A stretch of DNA of 64,000 nucleotides from Flavobacteriales bacterium (GCA_016703105.1 JADJCS010000005.1:248001-312000), one strand, 5' to 3'; shown: positions 8,612-18,514, numbered from the stretch's first letter. A program made the numbers and translations. Notes: generated by a model not told the origin, from the sequence alone.

Positions 8612-9586
8612 ATGAAGGGATACTACGCTCCTCGCACATTTTGGGCATTCCTCCTTTTCTGCTGCATGGCGGCCGCTCCGCTGCACGCCCAGTACTTCCG
8701 CAAGTCCAATTACTGGAAGACCCACCGTAACGAGATCACTTTCGGGATGGGTATCGCCAACTTTCTCGGCGAGTTGGGCGGTCGCGACCAAATAGGCACC
8801 TCCTTCCTGTGGGACCTGGAGTTCAGCCAGACCCGCCCTTCGGTGAGCCTTGGTTGGCGCTACCACATCTTCGAGCGCATGGCCTTGCGCACATCGCTCA
8901 CCTATGGCATCCTGGCCGGTAATGACAACCTCACGCAAGAGAAGTTCCGCCGGAACCGGAATCTGAATTTCCGGAGCGATGTGTTCGAGCTGAGCTCCGT
9001 GCTCGAACTGCACTTCTTCCGGGAGGAACTGGGCCACATCTACGATCTCCGGGGAGTAAAGGGCCAAAAGGCCTCGCGCATCGGCTTCTATGGGTTCGTC
9101 GGCATCGGCGGTTTCTACTTCGATCCCAAAGGGAAGTTCAACAACACCTGGGTGCGCTTGCAGCCGCTCCACACCGAAGGGCAGGGTTTGCCCGGTGGCG
9201 CCCAGGAGTACAGCAATTTGAGCTTCTGCGTGCCGATGGGCTTCGGCATCCGCAAGGCGATCAGCAAACAGTGGAGCTTGGGCATCGAGCTACAGTATTC
9301 GATGACCATGACCGACTACCTGGACGACGTGAGCACGGTGTACTATGACAATGACGCCATCGCCGCGGTGAGCGGTCCGGTAGGCGCGTACATGGCCGAT
9401 CCAAGCATCGGTGCCGGTCCGGGCATCAGCGAGTTCACCACGAGCGCAGGACAACAGCGCGGTGATAGCAGCGACAAGGACGCCTACCTCTTCTTGAAGA
9501 TCCAAGTACACCACAAAAACTACAAGTACAAGAGCGGCAGCAAGAAGTACCGCAGCCGCATCCGCAGGCAGAAGATCATCTTCTAG
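8612..9586 (+). CDS. DUF6089-like outer-membrane beta-barrel protein
   Basis: 324 aa. A signal peptide (FWAFLLFCCMAAAPLHAQ, cleavage after about residue 26) is followed by alternating amphipathic strands typical of an outer-membrane barrel: NEITFGMGIANFLGELGG, PSVSLGWRYHIFERM, RIGFYGFVGIGGFYFDP and so on. The N-terminal pattern YWKTHRNEITFGxGxxNFLGELGG is what I associate with DUF6089 in Flavobacteriia. The C-terminus is unusually basic (KNYKYKSGSKKYRSRIRRQK). The role is unknown; members are presumed structural or porin-like. A strong hairpin terminator follows 20 bases after the stop. Confidence 0.8.
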   Translation: MKGYYAPRTFWAFLLFCCMAAAPLHAQYFRKSNYWKTHRNEITFGMGIANFLGELGGRDQIGTSFLWDLEFSQTRPSVSLGWRYHIFERMALRTSLTYGILAGNDNLTQEKFRRNRNLNFRSDVFELSSVLELHFFREELGHIYDLRGVKGQKASRIGFYGFVGIGGFYFDPKGKFNNTWVRLQPLHTEGQGLPGGAQEYSNLSFCVPMGFGIRKAISKQWSLGIELQYSMTMTDYLDDVSTVYYDNDAIAAVSGPVGAYMADPSIGAGPGISEFTTSAGQQRGDSSDKDAYLFLKIQVHHKNYKYKSGSKKYRSRIRRQKIIF

Positions 9587-9605
9587 GACCTCTCGAACCT
9601 TTGAG

Positions 9606-9630
9606 AAAGCCCGGCCAGTGGCCGGGCTTT
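9606..9630 (+). terminator. Rho-independent terminator after the DUF6089 gene
   Basis: AAAGCCCGGCC/GGCCGGGCTTT, an 11-bp stem with a 3-nt loop, followed by CCTTTTCGC. It could work in both directions. Confidence 0.75.
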
Positions 9631-9636
9631 CCTTTT

Positions 9637-10021
9637 CGCACAAGCGACCCATCGATGTGATCCTTGCCGCAGGCTGGCCTGCCAGGCCTCTTCACAATGC
9701 GAGTTCTACAGCGGATGAACTCGGATGGACGCAGATGATGGGCTCAATGGAAGGGAGAGAGCCGTGTTCGTCCGTGGCGTGGCGATGCCTTGTTCACTTC
9801 GAAGGTGGTTGGACCATGCGGGAGAGTTCTCGTGTTCAACCCCATCCTCGCATCAAGAACAAGCGTGCCCATGCGGCGGACGCGTGCGGGTGCGATGACC
9901 CCACCACCAAACCCTGGTGGTCACTGGGGTCGGCGAGCAGAAGTTGGCACGGATGAGCGCGAACCACGGGTTCCGCCACCAACGATAGTGGCACATCGTG
10001 CTAGCGACGCACGAAAAACGA
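9637..10021 (+). other. Gene-free intergenic region
   Basis: About 385 bases between two terminators. Short frames here have no family resemblance and no promoter box. It holds only a few small imperfect palindromes, for example CCACCACC...GGTGGT near 9901-9926. I see nothing I can name. Confidence 0.5.
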
Positions 10022-10052
10022 CGAAGCCCCCGGCACAATGCCGAGGGCTTCG
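10022..10052 (-). terminator. Rho-independent terminator after the TPR lipoprotein
   Basis: 14-bp stem CGAAGCCCCCGGCA/TGCCGAGGGCTTCG with one mismatch. On the minus strand it is followed by a T run (TCGTTTTTCG). Confidence 0.75.
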
Positions 10053-10070
10053 ATCGTGAAAGGCTTTTGC

Positions 10071-11831
10071 CTAGATGCCCAGATCGTTCTTAAAAGCACG
10101 GAACTCGAGGTCCTTCTTCGCCTTATCGCCCAGGGCGGCGTTCTTCTGTACGGCGAGGGAGAGGTTGTTCTTCACCATGTCACCATTGTTCTGGCGGGCA
10201 CCGATGATGGCCATGAGGTAGTGGCCTTCGGCGGTGTCCTTGTCCGGCGAGGCTTCGAGGGCGCGCTGTGCACCGGCGGCATCACCGCTCAGCGTCTTCG
10301 CCAGGGCGACGTTCAGACCGTTGGAGCCACTGAAGTTGCTGTTCGCACTGCTGTAGTTGCCGTTCTGGATGTCGATGATGCCCTGATTGTACCTCACCTC
10401 CGGACCAGCGGCGCCAGCCTTCGAATACAGTTCCGCGGCTTTCTTGCGATCGCCCTTCAAGCGTGCGCACACGCCCAAATTGTTCGTACTGATGGGATTG
10501 TCGGTGATGCTGTTCGCCTTGGTGAACTGAGCCTCCGCTTCCGCCAGCTTGTTCTGCTGCATGTAGATGTAGCCCACGTTGTTCGCGGCGCGGTAGTCCG
10601 CCGGATGCACGCGCTCGCACTCCTTGTAAATGCGGAGCTGCTCGTTCATATCCTGGGTCAGGGTCGCAGCGAAGAGCAGTTCCTCCACGTTCAGGCTGTC
10701 GGGCATGGTGCGGCTCATGCTCGTGAGCTGCTCATCGGTCTTGCCGACGCGGTCGTAGTTCAGTTGGATCTCCGCGCGACGCAGTTTTGGAAGGATGTCG
10801 CTACGGAGCTCGGTGTAGGTCGCGGCCATGTTCTTGATCTCGCTCTCGCGCTTGTTCACATCGGGGTACATGGAGAGCACGCGCAGCACCAGATCCTTGT
10901 CCGCGAAATTGCTCGCGTTCAGTTCGCGTTCGAAGCCCGTCCAATCCTCTCCGTGGCTCACACCCGTGAAGAGGCTATCGCCCTTGGCCAGCTTGTTCTT
11001 GCCGAGTTCGCTCTGCATCCAGCGCATAGCCGCTTTGTCACGCTTGTTGGCGAGCCCCTCGTTCATATCCACCTCCCCTTCGGGCGAGGCGTAGGCGTCG
11101 ATCTTCACGCCTTTGATCACGATGTTCGGGTTCTTGGCATTGTCCTTCAAAAAGGCCTGCAAGTCCTTCACATCCTGCTCCTTGTTATCTCCCGGTACTT
11201 GCACATCGCTCGCCACATTGTAGTTGAGCTGGAGATCCTGGGTGTGGGATGTGATGCGCTGGAAGGCGTCTTTCGCCATGATCGTCTTGTCATCGCTCTT
11301 TACCAGATAGGGCGTGGTGATGACCCCATCAGCGACCTTCACTGTGGGGAAGGGCTTCTCTTTCTTACCCTGTTTGCCGAGGATCTTCACCATCAGCGCG
11401 CTGTGTTCCATGGCCGGGGTGTAAGCCACCTTGTCGCTATGCGAGAATTCCTTGCCGCTCTCGTAAGGGATCACCGTGTAGTTGCCAGCCGCACCTTCCC
11501 CTTGGAATCCGACCATTTTCAGCGCCGTGGAACTCGTGGCCACAAAGTTCTCCGGGACCTTGCCCTCCGGGGTTTCCAGTAGCATTGACTCCCCGATCCC
11601 ATCGATGGAAGGAGTGAGTTCGACCGTTGCCTTCTTGGAGAAGTACTTCGCCGGGAAATTCCCGCGTACGCTCACGGCCACACTGTCGCCTTGCACGATC
11701 AAGGGGTTCGGCTCCACCGTGTACTTGATGGTCTCTGCGTGCTTGGTCATCTTGCCCAGGCCGCTGCAGCCGGCGATGAACAGCGCTGCTACGGCCATCG
11801 GGGCCGCTCCGCGCAATTGCGATCTTTTCAT
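10071..11831 (-). CDS. Outer-membrane lipoprotein with OmpA-like and TPR regions
   Basis: 586 aa. A lipoprotein signal peptide ends in a lipobox (FIAGC, Cys near residue 20), so I start at the ATG at 11831 and not at the longer frame. The middle contains VKIDAYASPEGEVDMNEGLANKRDKAA, the OmpA-like peptidoglycan-binding signature (SPEGxxxxNxxLxxxRA). The C-terminal third has TPR-like helices (ADYRAANNVGYIYMQQNKLAEAEAQFTKA and following). Such proteins tether the outer membrane to the wall in Bacteroidota; the exact partner is unknown. It has its own promoter box at 11868-11875 and a strong terminator. Confidence 0.8.
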   Translation of the reverse strand: MKRSQLRGAAPMAVAALFIAGCSGLGKMTKHAETIKYTVEPNPLIVQGDSVAVSVRGNFPAKYFSKKATVELTPSIDGIGESMLLETPEGKVPENFVATSSTALKMVGFQGEGAAGNYTVIPYESGKEFSHSDKVAYTPAMEHSALMVKILGKQGKKEKPFPTVKVADGVITTPYLVKSDDKTIMAKDAFQRITSHTQDLQLNYNVASDVQVPGDNKEQDVKDLQAFLKDNAKNPNIVIKGVKIDAYASPEGEVDMNEGLANKRDKAAMRWMQSELGKNKLAKGDSLFTGVSHGEDWTGFERELNASNFADKDLVLRVLSMYPDVNKRESEIKNMAATYTELRSDILPKLRRAEIQLNYDRVGKTDEQLTSMSRTMPDSLNVEELLFAATLTQDMNEQLRIYKECERVHPADYRAANNVGYIYMQQNKLAEAEAQFTKANSITDNPISTNNLGVCARLKGDRKKAAELYSKAGAAGPEVRYNQGIIDIQNGNYSSANSNFSGSNGLNVALAKTLSGDAAGAQRALEASPDKDTAEGHYLMAIIGARQNNGDMVKNNLSLAVQKNAALGDKAKKDLEFRAFKNDLGI

Positions 11832-11867
11832 GACGAGTGTGTGCTGATGTTCAGTGCTTTCCGGGCG

Positions 11868-11875
11868 CAAACATA
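11868..11875 (-). promoter_or_regulatory. -7 promoter box for the TPR lipoprotein
   Basis: Perfect TATGTTTG on the minus strand, 36 nt before the ATG at 11831, in the gap after the upstream kinase gene. Confidence 0.5.
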
Positions 11876-11934
11876 ACATCCTCCTTTTGGGGTTCCCGGA
11901 ATGGATCGCCCAATTGTTCACGAAACCCTGTGGA

Positions 11935-12564
11935 TCAGAGCTGGAGCACCTCGAACGACGCCTCCATCGGCTTCTCCAGTCTATCGCAGAGTTGGGAAAA
12001 GGCGGCCGCATCGTGGAGCAGGTCCCGGTCGCCCAGGTCCACGATCAACACCCGGGAGCCCTCCGCTTTCCGCATTTGATCGAAGTACAGGTCGCGCAAA
12101 CGTTCCAGATAAGCCGCCTGGATGCCCTGCTCGTAGCTGCGGCCCCGCGCTCGGATCCGCTCCTGCGCGCGCGCCGGACCCAAATGCAGGTACACGATCA
12201 ATTCCGGCCGGGGCAGGTCGGCGTACATGATCCGGTACAGATCGCTGAAGAGGGCGTTCTCCTCCGCGCCCAATGTGGCCGTGGCGAAGACCAGGGATTT
12301 GCCTATCGAATAGTCCGCTACGGTACGCGGTGCGAACAGATCCTGCTCGGTGACGCGTTTGAGCTGGTGGTACCGCTGTGCGAGGAAACTCAGCTCCACC
12401 GCGAAGGCAAAGCGTTCCGGATCCTCATAGAACCGGGGCAAAAAGGGATTGTCATCGAATTCCTCCAATACCAGGCGGGCACCCCAACGTTCGGCCAGGC
12501 GCCGAGCCAATGTGGTTTTGCCCGCACCGATCAAGCCTTCGATGGCGATGTAGCTGTAGTTCAC
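11935..12564 (-). CDS. Deoxynucleoside kinase (dNK family), first copy
   Basis: 209 aa. It phosphorylates deoxynucleosides (dA/dG/dC type) for salvage. P-loop GLIGAGKTT at about residues 10-18, the acceptor-site EEF (about 34-36), a DYSIGKS sequence at the DRS position, and the LID region RIRARGRSYEQGI, all as in the dAdo/dGuo kinase family. It lies 49 bases after folK on the same strand without a promoter box between, so folK-dNK is probably one operon. A second, divergent paralogue is at 23471-24169. Confidence 0.9.
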   Translation of the reverse strand: MNYSYIAIEGLIGAGKTTLARRLAERWGARLVLEEFDDNPFLPRFYEDPERFAFAVELSFLAQRYHQLKRVTEQDLFAPRTVADYSIGKSLVFATATLGAEENALFSDLYRIMYADLPRPELIVYLHLGPARAQERIRARGRSYEQGIQAAYLERLRDLYFDQMRKAEGSRVLIVDLGDRDLLHDAAAFSQLCDRLEKPMEASFEVLQL

Positions 12565-12613
12565 GCGGTGGGCTGGTCCTCAGGCGGTGAAGTTGGCTAA
12601 AGTGTGCTCCCTC

Positions 12614-13078
12614 TCAGAGCACCTGGTCCAATAGGCGAAGCACGGTGTTCCCCGATAGGGGATGACGCCAGTGCGGCACTAGATCCGCCGCAGGGGCCAG
12701 TGCGAAAGCCCGCTCGTGCAGCCGTGGATGCGGAACCTTCAGCGCGGGCAACGCGATCTGCCGGTCCTTCCACAGCAGCAGGTCGATATCGATGGAACGC
12801 GATGCGTAGCCTTGCGCCGCACCACGCACGCGACCCAGCTCCCGCTCGATGGCCAGCACTTCCCGGAGCAACGCCAGGGGTTCCAACTCCGTGGCGATGA
12901 GGAGGGCCCGGTTCAAGAAAAGTTGCGCACCGGCAAAGCCCCAGGGTTCCGTCCAATGATCGCGGCTTCGCGCCAGGATGGTGCCACAGCGTCCGGCCAA
13001 CAGGTCTTCCACTCGCGTGAATGTGACCTTGGGGTCACCGAGGTCGGCACCCAACAGCAGCAGCACTTCCTCGGCCAT
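12614..13078 (-). CDS. folK: 2-amino-4-hydroxy-6-hydroxymethyldihydropteridine pyrophosphokinase (HPPK)
   Basis: 154 aa, normal HPPK length. It transfers pyrophosphate from ATP to the pterin in folate synthesis. The motif RSIDIDLLLW carries the two Mg-binding Asp residues, and the pterin/ATP region LPALKVPHPRLHERAFAL is intact. The start at 13078 (MAEEVLLLLGADLGD) aligns with the family N-terminus. It is first gene of a folK-dNK operon and divergent from sppA. Confidence 0.92.
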   Translation of the reverse strand: MAEEVLLLLGADLGDPKVTFTRVEDLLAGRCGTILARSRDHWTEPWGFAGAQLFLNRALLIATELEPLALLREVLAIERELGRVRGAAQGYASRSIDIDLLLWKDRQIALPALKVPHPRLHERAFALAPAADLVPHWRHPLSGNTVLRLLDQVL

Positions 13079-13109
13079 CTTCGTTCCACCCAGTGGTAGG
13101 GCGCACGGG

Positions 13110-13117
13110 CGAAAGTA
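13110..13117 (-). promoter_or_regulatory. -7 promoter box for folK-dNK
   Basis: Minus-strand TACTTTCG, 31 nt before the folK ATG. It shares the divergent region with the sppA box. Confidence 0.5.
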
Positions 13118-13188
13118 GGCGCCGCACCTTCCATACGGGTAGCCCACCGCTGGTGTATTCGCGCCCAGCGAGGCCCAGCGCAGCGGTC

Positions 13189-13196
13189 TACTTTCG
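13189..13196 (+). promoter_or_regulatory. -7 promoter box for sppA
   Basis: TACTTTCG, 23 nt before the sppA ATG at 13220. Confidence 0.5.
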
Positions 13197-13219
13197 GCTC
13201 CGAACGAACAAACGACCCA

Positions 13220-15019
13220 ATGGGACAATTCCTCAAATACGTGTTCGCCTCCATGCTGGGCTTCCTGCTGGTGTGCGTGCTGCTCCTCGTACTGCTGATC
13301 GGCACCATCGCTGCGGTGAGCACTTCCTTCGGCGATAAACCCACCACCATCAAGGACGGCTCCGTGCTGCATCTGCGCCTGGACCAAGCCATCGTGGACC
13401 GTGGCGAGAAGAGCGACTTCAACCTGGACTTCGGCCCCTTCCGCGGCGCCTCCAATATTGGGCTTGACCATCTCTTGGAGGATCTGGACAAAGCCGCCCG
13501 CGACGAGCGGATCAAGGGCGTGTTCCTGGAGCTCACCATGCTGAACACGGGTTCGGCCAGTGCGCAAGAGATCCGCAAGAAGCTGATCGAGTTCCGCGAG
13601 AAGAGCGGCAAGCCCATCGTGGCTTACAGCGAATTCTACACCCAGGGCACCTACTTCCTGGCCAGCGCGGCCGATGCGGTTTACGTGGTACCCGAAGGCG
13701 ATCTGGATTTCCGCGGTCTACGCGCTGAACTGATGTTCTTCAAAGGCATGTTCGAGAAGATCGGCGTGGACGTGCAGTTCGTGAAGGGCAGCAACAACAA
13801 GTACAAGAGCTTTGGCGAGTCATACACAGAGAAAGAGATGACCCCCGCGAACGAGGAACAGCTCGGTGCGCTGATCCACGGCATTTGGGATGAATACCTC
13901 GGCGCCATCAGTGCCACCCGGAGCATCGACAAAGCCCGACTCAATTCCATCGCCGATAGCCTGCTGATCCGCCACGCACCCGATGCCGTGACCTACGGCC
14001 TGGTGGACGGTGTGAAGTACCGCGATGAAGTGCTCGATCTGATCAAGGAGAAAATGGGCCTGGATACGGACGAGGACATCGAGTTCACCACGTTGGCCGA
14101 ATACCGGAAAAGCTCCGTGAAAGGGGATGATGTGATCACCGGCACCAGCACCGCCAAGAACAAGGTGGCCGTCGTCTACGCGGCCGGTGGCATCAGCAGC
14201 GGCGAAGGGGATGGCGAGAGCATCGGCAGCGAAACGCTGAGCGAAGCCATCCGCGAAGCGCGCGAGGACAGCAGCGTGAAAGCCATCGTGCTGCGCGTGA
14301 ACAGCCCCGGCGGCAGTGGCCTGGCCAGCGACGTGATCTGGCGCGAGGTGGAATTGGCCAAACAAACCAAGCCCGTGGTGGTGAGCATGGGCGACGTGGC
14401 CGCGAGCGGTGGCTACTACATCGCCTGCGCGGCCAACAAGATCTACGCGGACCCCAACACCATCACCGGCTCCATCGGCGTGTTCGGCATCATCCCCAAC
14501 TTCCAGGAACTCCTGAACGACAAACTGGGCATCACCACGGATGGAGTGAAGACCAACCACTACGCGGACCTATTGGACGTGAGCCGCCCCATGCGGCCCG
14601 AAGAACGCGAGTTGATCCAGACCTACGTGGACGAGTTCTACGACACCTTCCGCTCCCGTGTGGCCGCTGGGCGCAAAATGACCGAAGCACAAGTGGACAG
14701 CGTGGGCCGTGGCCGCGTATGGACCGGCACCGACGCCAAGCGCATCGGCCTCGTGGATGAACTAGGCGGGTTGGAGGATGCCATTACCGCCGCTGCGGAG
14801 TTGGCCGGCCTGGAGAACTACCGCACCCAGGGCTACCCGGAACAGGAGGATATGCTGCATGAACTGATGAAGCAGATGAACACCGGCGCACGTAGCTGGG
14901 TGCAGGAAGAGGTCTTCGGCACCGACGCCGCCCTGTTGAAGCAGTTCGAAGCGCTCCGCAGCGCACGCGAGGTGAAAGGGATCCAGGCACGCATGCCGTT
15001 CGAGATCACGGTGTACTGA
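13220..15019 (+). CDS. sppA: Signal peptide peptidase SppA (67-kDa type)
   Basis: 599 aa membrane-anchored serine protease that degrades cleaved signal peptides. One N-terminal TM segment (about 10-35), then a duplicated ClpP-like fold. The C-terminal copy holds the nucleophile in [15 protein letters not shown] (Ser396). The general-base lysine should lie in the N-terminal copy, as in E. coli SppA, and [13 protein letters not shown] at about 145-155 marks the matching strand there. The full-length double-domain form rules out the short SppA36K type. It is monocistronic with a very strong terminator. Confidence 0.95.
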   Translation: MGQFLKYVFASMLGFLLVCVLLLVLLIGTIAAVSTSFGDKPTTIKDGSVLHLRLDQAIVDRGEKSDFNLDFGPFRGASNIGLDHLLEDLDKAARDERIKGVFLELTMLNTGSASAQEIRKKLIEFREKSGKPIVAYSEFYTQGTYFLASAADAVYVVPEGDLDFRGLRAELMFFKGMFEKIGVDVQFVKGSNNKYKSFGESYTEKEMTPANEEQLGALIHGIWDEYLGAISATRSIDKARLNSIADSLLIRHAPDAVTYGLVDGVKYRDEVLDLIKEKMGLDTDEDIEFTTLAEYRKSSVKGDDVITGTSTAKNKVAVVYAAGGISSGEGDGESIGSETLSEAIREAREDSSVKAIVLRVNSPGGSGLASDVIWREVELAKQTKPVVVSMGDVAASGGYYIACAANKIYADPNTITGSIGVFGIIPNFQELLNDKLGITTDGVKTNHYADLLDVSRPMRPEERELIQTYVDEFYDTFRSRVAAGRKMTEAQVDSVGRGRVWTGTDAKRIGLVDELGGLEDAITAAAELAGLENYRTQGYPEQEDMLHELMKQMNTGARSWVQEEVFGTDAALLKQFEALRSAREVKGIQARMPFEITVY

Positions 15020-15035
15020 TCCGAGGCCAAGAAAC

Positions 15036-15069
15036 AGAAGAGGGGATCCGTTCGCGGATCCCCTCTTCT
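15036..15069 (+). terminator. Strong hairpin terminator between sppA and the S74/T9SS gene
   Basis: Perfect 15-bp stem AGAAGAGGGGATCCG/CGGATCCCCTCTTCT with a TTCG loop. It can serve sppA (+) and possibly the convergent gene (-). Confidence 0.8.
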
Positions 15070-15132
15070 GATTTGAACAAGTGTTGCCTACCGCGCCACT
15101 TTCACTCCCGGGCGAAGACCCGTGATCTTAAC

Positions 15133-17310
15133 TCAGCGGGCCACTTTCACGGCCTTCTTAATGATGGGCGCACCATCCACCAAAAGAGTGGCATGGTACG
15201 TGCCCGGCGCCAGGAAGCTCGTGTTCCAATCATAGCGTTGGGTGCCTTCCATTTGCTGGCCCTCGAAGAGGTTGAACAGCGACTTGCCGGTGGCATCGCT
15301 CACCTGAAGGCTTACCATGCCGGACTTGGGCAACGTGTAGCCGATCACCGTGGCCTCGCTGAAGGGGTTCGGGGTGATGGTGAGGCGTTGGTCGGTGGGA
15401 TCGCTTGCGCGCAGTTCGTTCGTTGCGTCACCTTGATCAGTGCCATTGCTACCACCGGTGCCTTGCATCACACGGCCGCTTTCGCAGCAGGCGGCGAGGT
15501 CTTGCTCCAATGCATCCAACCGCGCGTTCTGCTCGGCGATGGTGGCTTGTTGTTCTTTCATCGCACCGATCAATACCGGGATCAGGCCGGTGTAGTTCAA
15601 ACCTTTCACCGTTTCCGCAGGATGCACCACATTGCCCAAAGTATCCCGCATCGCAGGAATGTCCACTTCACGCACAAGCTCCGGCAGGATAAGTTCCACT
15701 TCCTGTGCGATCAAGCCGATCTGCGGGGTGGTGGGCAGGGCAAGATTGGGATGATCGTTCGCGAGGAAATCGTAGGTCTTGGGTTCGAGTTGTGCTACGA
15801 TGGAACCAGCATCTTCAAGATCCTCCACATTGGTCTTCAGGTTCGCATCAGAGAGGATCGCGACCATGCTCGGCAGGAACCCATCGCCATTGATCATCAC
15901 GTTCCCTTCGAACCAACCTGCCCAGTCATCGTAGTCGTCCACGAGGCCGTAAATGCCAAAATCGACATCGTGCCCATTTGCGTAACCGTATACTCCGACG
16001 TTCATGTCCACTGAGGTGCCGGACTCCATGGTGGCATACCCTCGCACACCGAAGTTCTGATCGACCGTGCCAGCATCGCTTACATGCGCCTGCCCCTCCA
16101 CGCCATAGTTCCTGAAGGTAACGCCGCCAACCGTCCCGGCATACCCAGTAACCCCTCTGTTACCGCGTTGAGATACGCTTGTATTCTGCGTTACAGTGAG
16201 GAACGCCCGGCCGTCAAGACCATGGTTCAACGCATCGCCGTCGTTTGTGATCGACTTAACGCCGATACGGTTGGTACCGGTGCCTGTTTGGATCAGTACA
16301 TCAACGCCTGTGCTCACGTCCGTGGCGTTCTCCACTTTGCTTCGGATACCGGTGATATCATCCCCGGCGTCCGGCGAGAAATCGTACACATCCAACTTCG
16401 CGGTTGGGCTCGGCTGGCCGATGCCCACGTTCTCCTCCCGGTCCGGGCAGGTTCCGCTTGGGTTGCCCAACGCCGTGACCACATGGTTCGGCGAAGTGCC
16501 GCTCATGCTCCATTTGCAATCAAGGCTGGAGAGGGGACGCCAGTGTAGGCGACCATCATCATCGGTGACCACGATCTTATCCAGACCGTCGTCCTCATAG
16601 TCATCCACCAGTTTCCGGATCCTTATGGTCCGATCCAATACATCCAGCCGTTCGCTGGGGCTCACTCCAGCTGCGAACCAATCCCCAATACCAACGAACA
16701 CCTCCGATCCATCGTCGTGCGGATAGAGTTGCATCGCCTCCAGTCCCTCTAGCGATCCATTGCCCGTGGGGTCGCTATTATAGTCGCTGGTGAAGATGAA
16801 ACGCATCCGGTCGCTCAACCAGGTGCCCGGGTTGTCGCTCCACTGGATCACCGCATCGGTGAAGTCCAGCAGGTCCCCGGAGGTATGGTCCTCGGCATCG
16901 TCGTAGGTGTACTTCTGCCCGATGTACATCTGGTCGTTGTTGCCCGTGAAGTTGATGCCGTTGCGCATCCAAGGCCGGTAGCCGATGGTTTGCGCGTTGT
17001 ACTCACGGCCTTCGGCCAGGTGCAACCGACTGAAGGGGCCATAGGGCGCCGTGGTCCAGAAGGCATCATCCGGGCTTATCCCCACGAAACCATCCGCAGG
17101 CATTAGGCTGAATGCGTCGATGTTGTAGCTCTCGGTCTTGTTCACTTGCAGTCGCCACGCATCGTCAGTACGGATCGTCAACTCGTTGTTGTCATCGGTA
17201 CCGAGAAAATCGACGGCTGGGTTTGTGCTGGTATTGCCGTCTTCCTCCCAATCTTGGGCAGAGGTGGCCAGTGCCACCATTGCCGAAAAAGCAAAACTTA
17301 AACCTCTCAT
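15133..17310 (-). CDS. Secreted T9SS cargo with an S74 (endosialidase chaperone) domain
   Basis: 725 aa. A signal peptide (residues 1-18) is followed by a long beta-rich region with repeats like GVTGYAGTVGG, GVEGQAHVSDAG, GVRGYATMESG and GVYGYANGHD (about 370-460), typical of tail-fibre-like triple-stranded stems. SDANLKTNVEDLEDAG at 487-502 begins a Peptidase_S74 intramolecular chaperone domain, with the expected Ser487 and Lys492, and runs to IGLIAQEVELILPELV. A short coiled coil (about 580-605) precedes a type A T9SS sorting domain at 643-725 (PNPF start, final KKAVKVAR). It is probably trimeric, surface-exposed or released. It is followed on the same strand, upstream, by another T9SS-type gene. 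Confidence 0.88.
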   Translation of the reverse strand: MRGLSFAFSAMVALATSAQDWEEDGNTSTNPAVDFLGTDDNNELTIRTDDAWRLQVNKTESYNIDAFSLMPADGFVGISPDDAFWTTAPYGPFSRLHLAEGREYNAQTIGYRPWMRNGINFTGNNDQMYIGQKYTYDDAEDHTSGDLLDFTDAVIQWSDNPGTWLSDRMRFIFTSDYNSDPTGNGSLEGLEAMQLYPHDDGSEVFVGIGDWFAAGVSPSERLDVLDRTIRIRKLVDDYEDDGLDKIVVTDDDGRLHWRPLSSLDCKWSMSGTSPNHVVTALGNPSGTCPDREENVGIGQPSPTAKLDVYDFSPDAGDDITGIRSKVENATDVSTGVDVLIQTGTGTNRIGVKSITNDGDALNHGLDGRAFLTVTQNTSVSQRGNRGVTGYAGTVGGVTFRNYGVEGQAHVSDAGTVDQNFGVRGYATMESGTSVDMNVGVYGYANGHDVDFGIYGLVDDYDDWAGWFEGNVMINGDGFLPSMVAILSDANLKTNVEDLEDAGSIVAQLEPKTYDFLANDHPNLALPTTPQIGLIAQEVELILPELVREVDIPAMRDTLGNVVHPAETVKGLNYTGLIPVLIGAMKEQQATIAEQNARLDALEQDLAACCESGRVMQGTGGSNGTDQGDATNELRASDPTDQRLTITPNPFSEATVIGYTLPKSGMVSLQVSDATGKSLFNLFEGQQMEGTQRYDWNTSFLAPGTYHATLLVDGAPIIKKAVKVAR

Positions 17311-17334
17311 GGTATCGGGTTCGCGCCCAATACC

Positions 17335-18336
17335 CTATCTCATCCATATCCACCTCGCTGTCGCCTGCCTTTTTCCAAGCCACGCCCGAACCACATAGAC
17401 GCCACCAGGGAGATCCGTCAATGGCACGGCACCCTCCGTATCGCCTTGGAACGAACGCTCGAGGATGACACTGCCCAGACCGTTCATGATGGTTATCCGA
17501 TCAACTCTCGGGAAACCCGGCCACCGGACAGACAAAAAGCCCGGGGCAGGTTGATAGACCTGCAAGTCCTCTGCCACGCTTTCCCAAGACGTCACATCCT
17601 TAACTTCGATGGCATCGAAGTAGTAATATGCCGCGCCGAACTGGGCTGGATGATACTGTACGTCCGTACCTGCATTGTCTGTGAATGAACCAATGACCAT
17701 GAAGCGTTCACCGCCGTCAGCCACGAATACATCTTCCACATGCATCCAGGCCGAATCATCCTTGAAAAAGAGCGGCTCGTGGAACTCTGCTTGTGGGGTC
17801 ACGGGCAACACACCCGGAGTTCCAGGGTTAGGATCGAAAACGGAATCGACCGAGAAGTATGCCCCCATCGTATTGACCGCATACTGCCAACACTCCGGGA
17901 GCGAGATCTCCATGGACGCTCGGTAGCTATGGCCACCAACAAGCGCCGAGATCAATTCGACCTCGATGTAGTCCTTTACCTCATCCCCATATTTCCAGAG
18001 ATACTCACCGGCGAAACGTTGGCCATGAAAGGGTGCTTGGTAACACCATTGCCCGATCACATCCGTAGTGTCCATGTAGATTCCGCAAGCATTGCCCGCG
18101 TCCATGCTGTACACATCCGGGGTGGCATTGTTCGCGCTGAACCAGGGCGGCGATCGTAGGATCTGGGACGAGACAGGAATACCACAATTGGCCGTATCCT
18201 CAAAGCTCCAGTTGGGCACCAAGTTGATCTGTGCAAAGGCACAGCAGGCAGAGGCGAAAAGCGAAATGGACAGGCCCACCCGCACCCCGAAGGAAGTGAG
18301 TTTGGGTAAGCCGGAAGAGAGAAGGGTGTTGAGCAT
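17335..18336 (-). CDS. Secreted protein with T9SS-type C-terminal domain
   Basis: 333 aa. Start at 18336 (MLNTLLSSGLPKL...), giving a hydrophobic signal segment ending near CCAFAQ. The mature N-terminus NLVPNWSFEDTANCGIP is the carbohydrate-binding/jelly-roll opening common in Bacteroidota surface proteins, with four Cys in the first 80 residues. The last about 75 residues (VYQPAPGFLSVRWPG...LTDLPGGVYVVRAWLG) have the strand pattern of a T9SS sorting domain, although the usual PNP opening is replaced by PAPG. The gene lies 24 bases upstream of the S74/T9SS gene on the same strand, so they may be co-expressed. Confidence 0.78.
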   Translation of the reverse strand: MLNTLLSSGLPKLTSFGVRVGLSISLFASACCAFAQINLVPNWSFEDTANCGIPVSSQILRSPPWFSANNATPDVYSMDAGNACGIYMDTTDVIGQWCYQAPFHGQRFAGEYLWKYGDEVKDYIEVELISALVGGHSYRASMEISLPECWQYAVNTMGAYFSVDSVFDPNPGTPGVLPVTPQAEFHEPLFFKDDSAWMHVEDVFVADGGERFMVIGSFTDNAGTDVQYHPAQFGAAYYYFDAIEVKDVTSWESVAEDLQVYQPAPGFLSVRWPGFPRVDRITIMNGLGSVILERSFQGDTEGAVPLTDLPGGVYVVRAWLGKRQATARWIWMR

Positions 18337-18514
18337 GTTTTTCGTGTTGTCCTTCTTTGGCAACCCTTTGGCACTTGGAAGACGAAGCTTACCCGAAGGT
18401 ATGCTGCCTTCCGCTTCCGGCCGCGTGGTGGCCGGGTGCTCTTGCCCGCCCAATGGAGGGGTTGCCTCTGCTCCAGTGGGTCGGTTCGTGTTCCGGTGTT
18501 TCTTCGGTTCTATT

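Noticed and set aside
10038..11582. 514-codon plus-strand frame over the TPR lipoprotein
   Set aside because: Antisense shadow; the minus-strand gene has a lipobox, promoter box and terminator.
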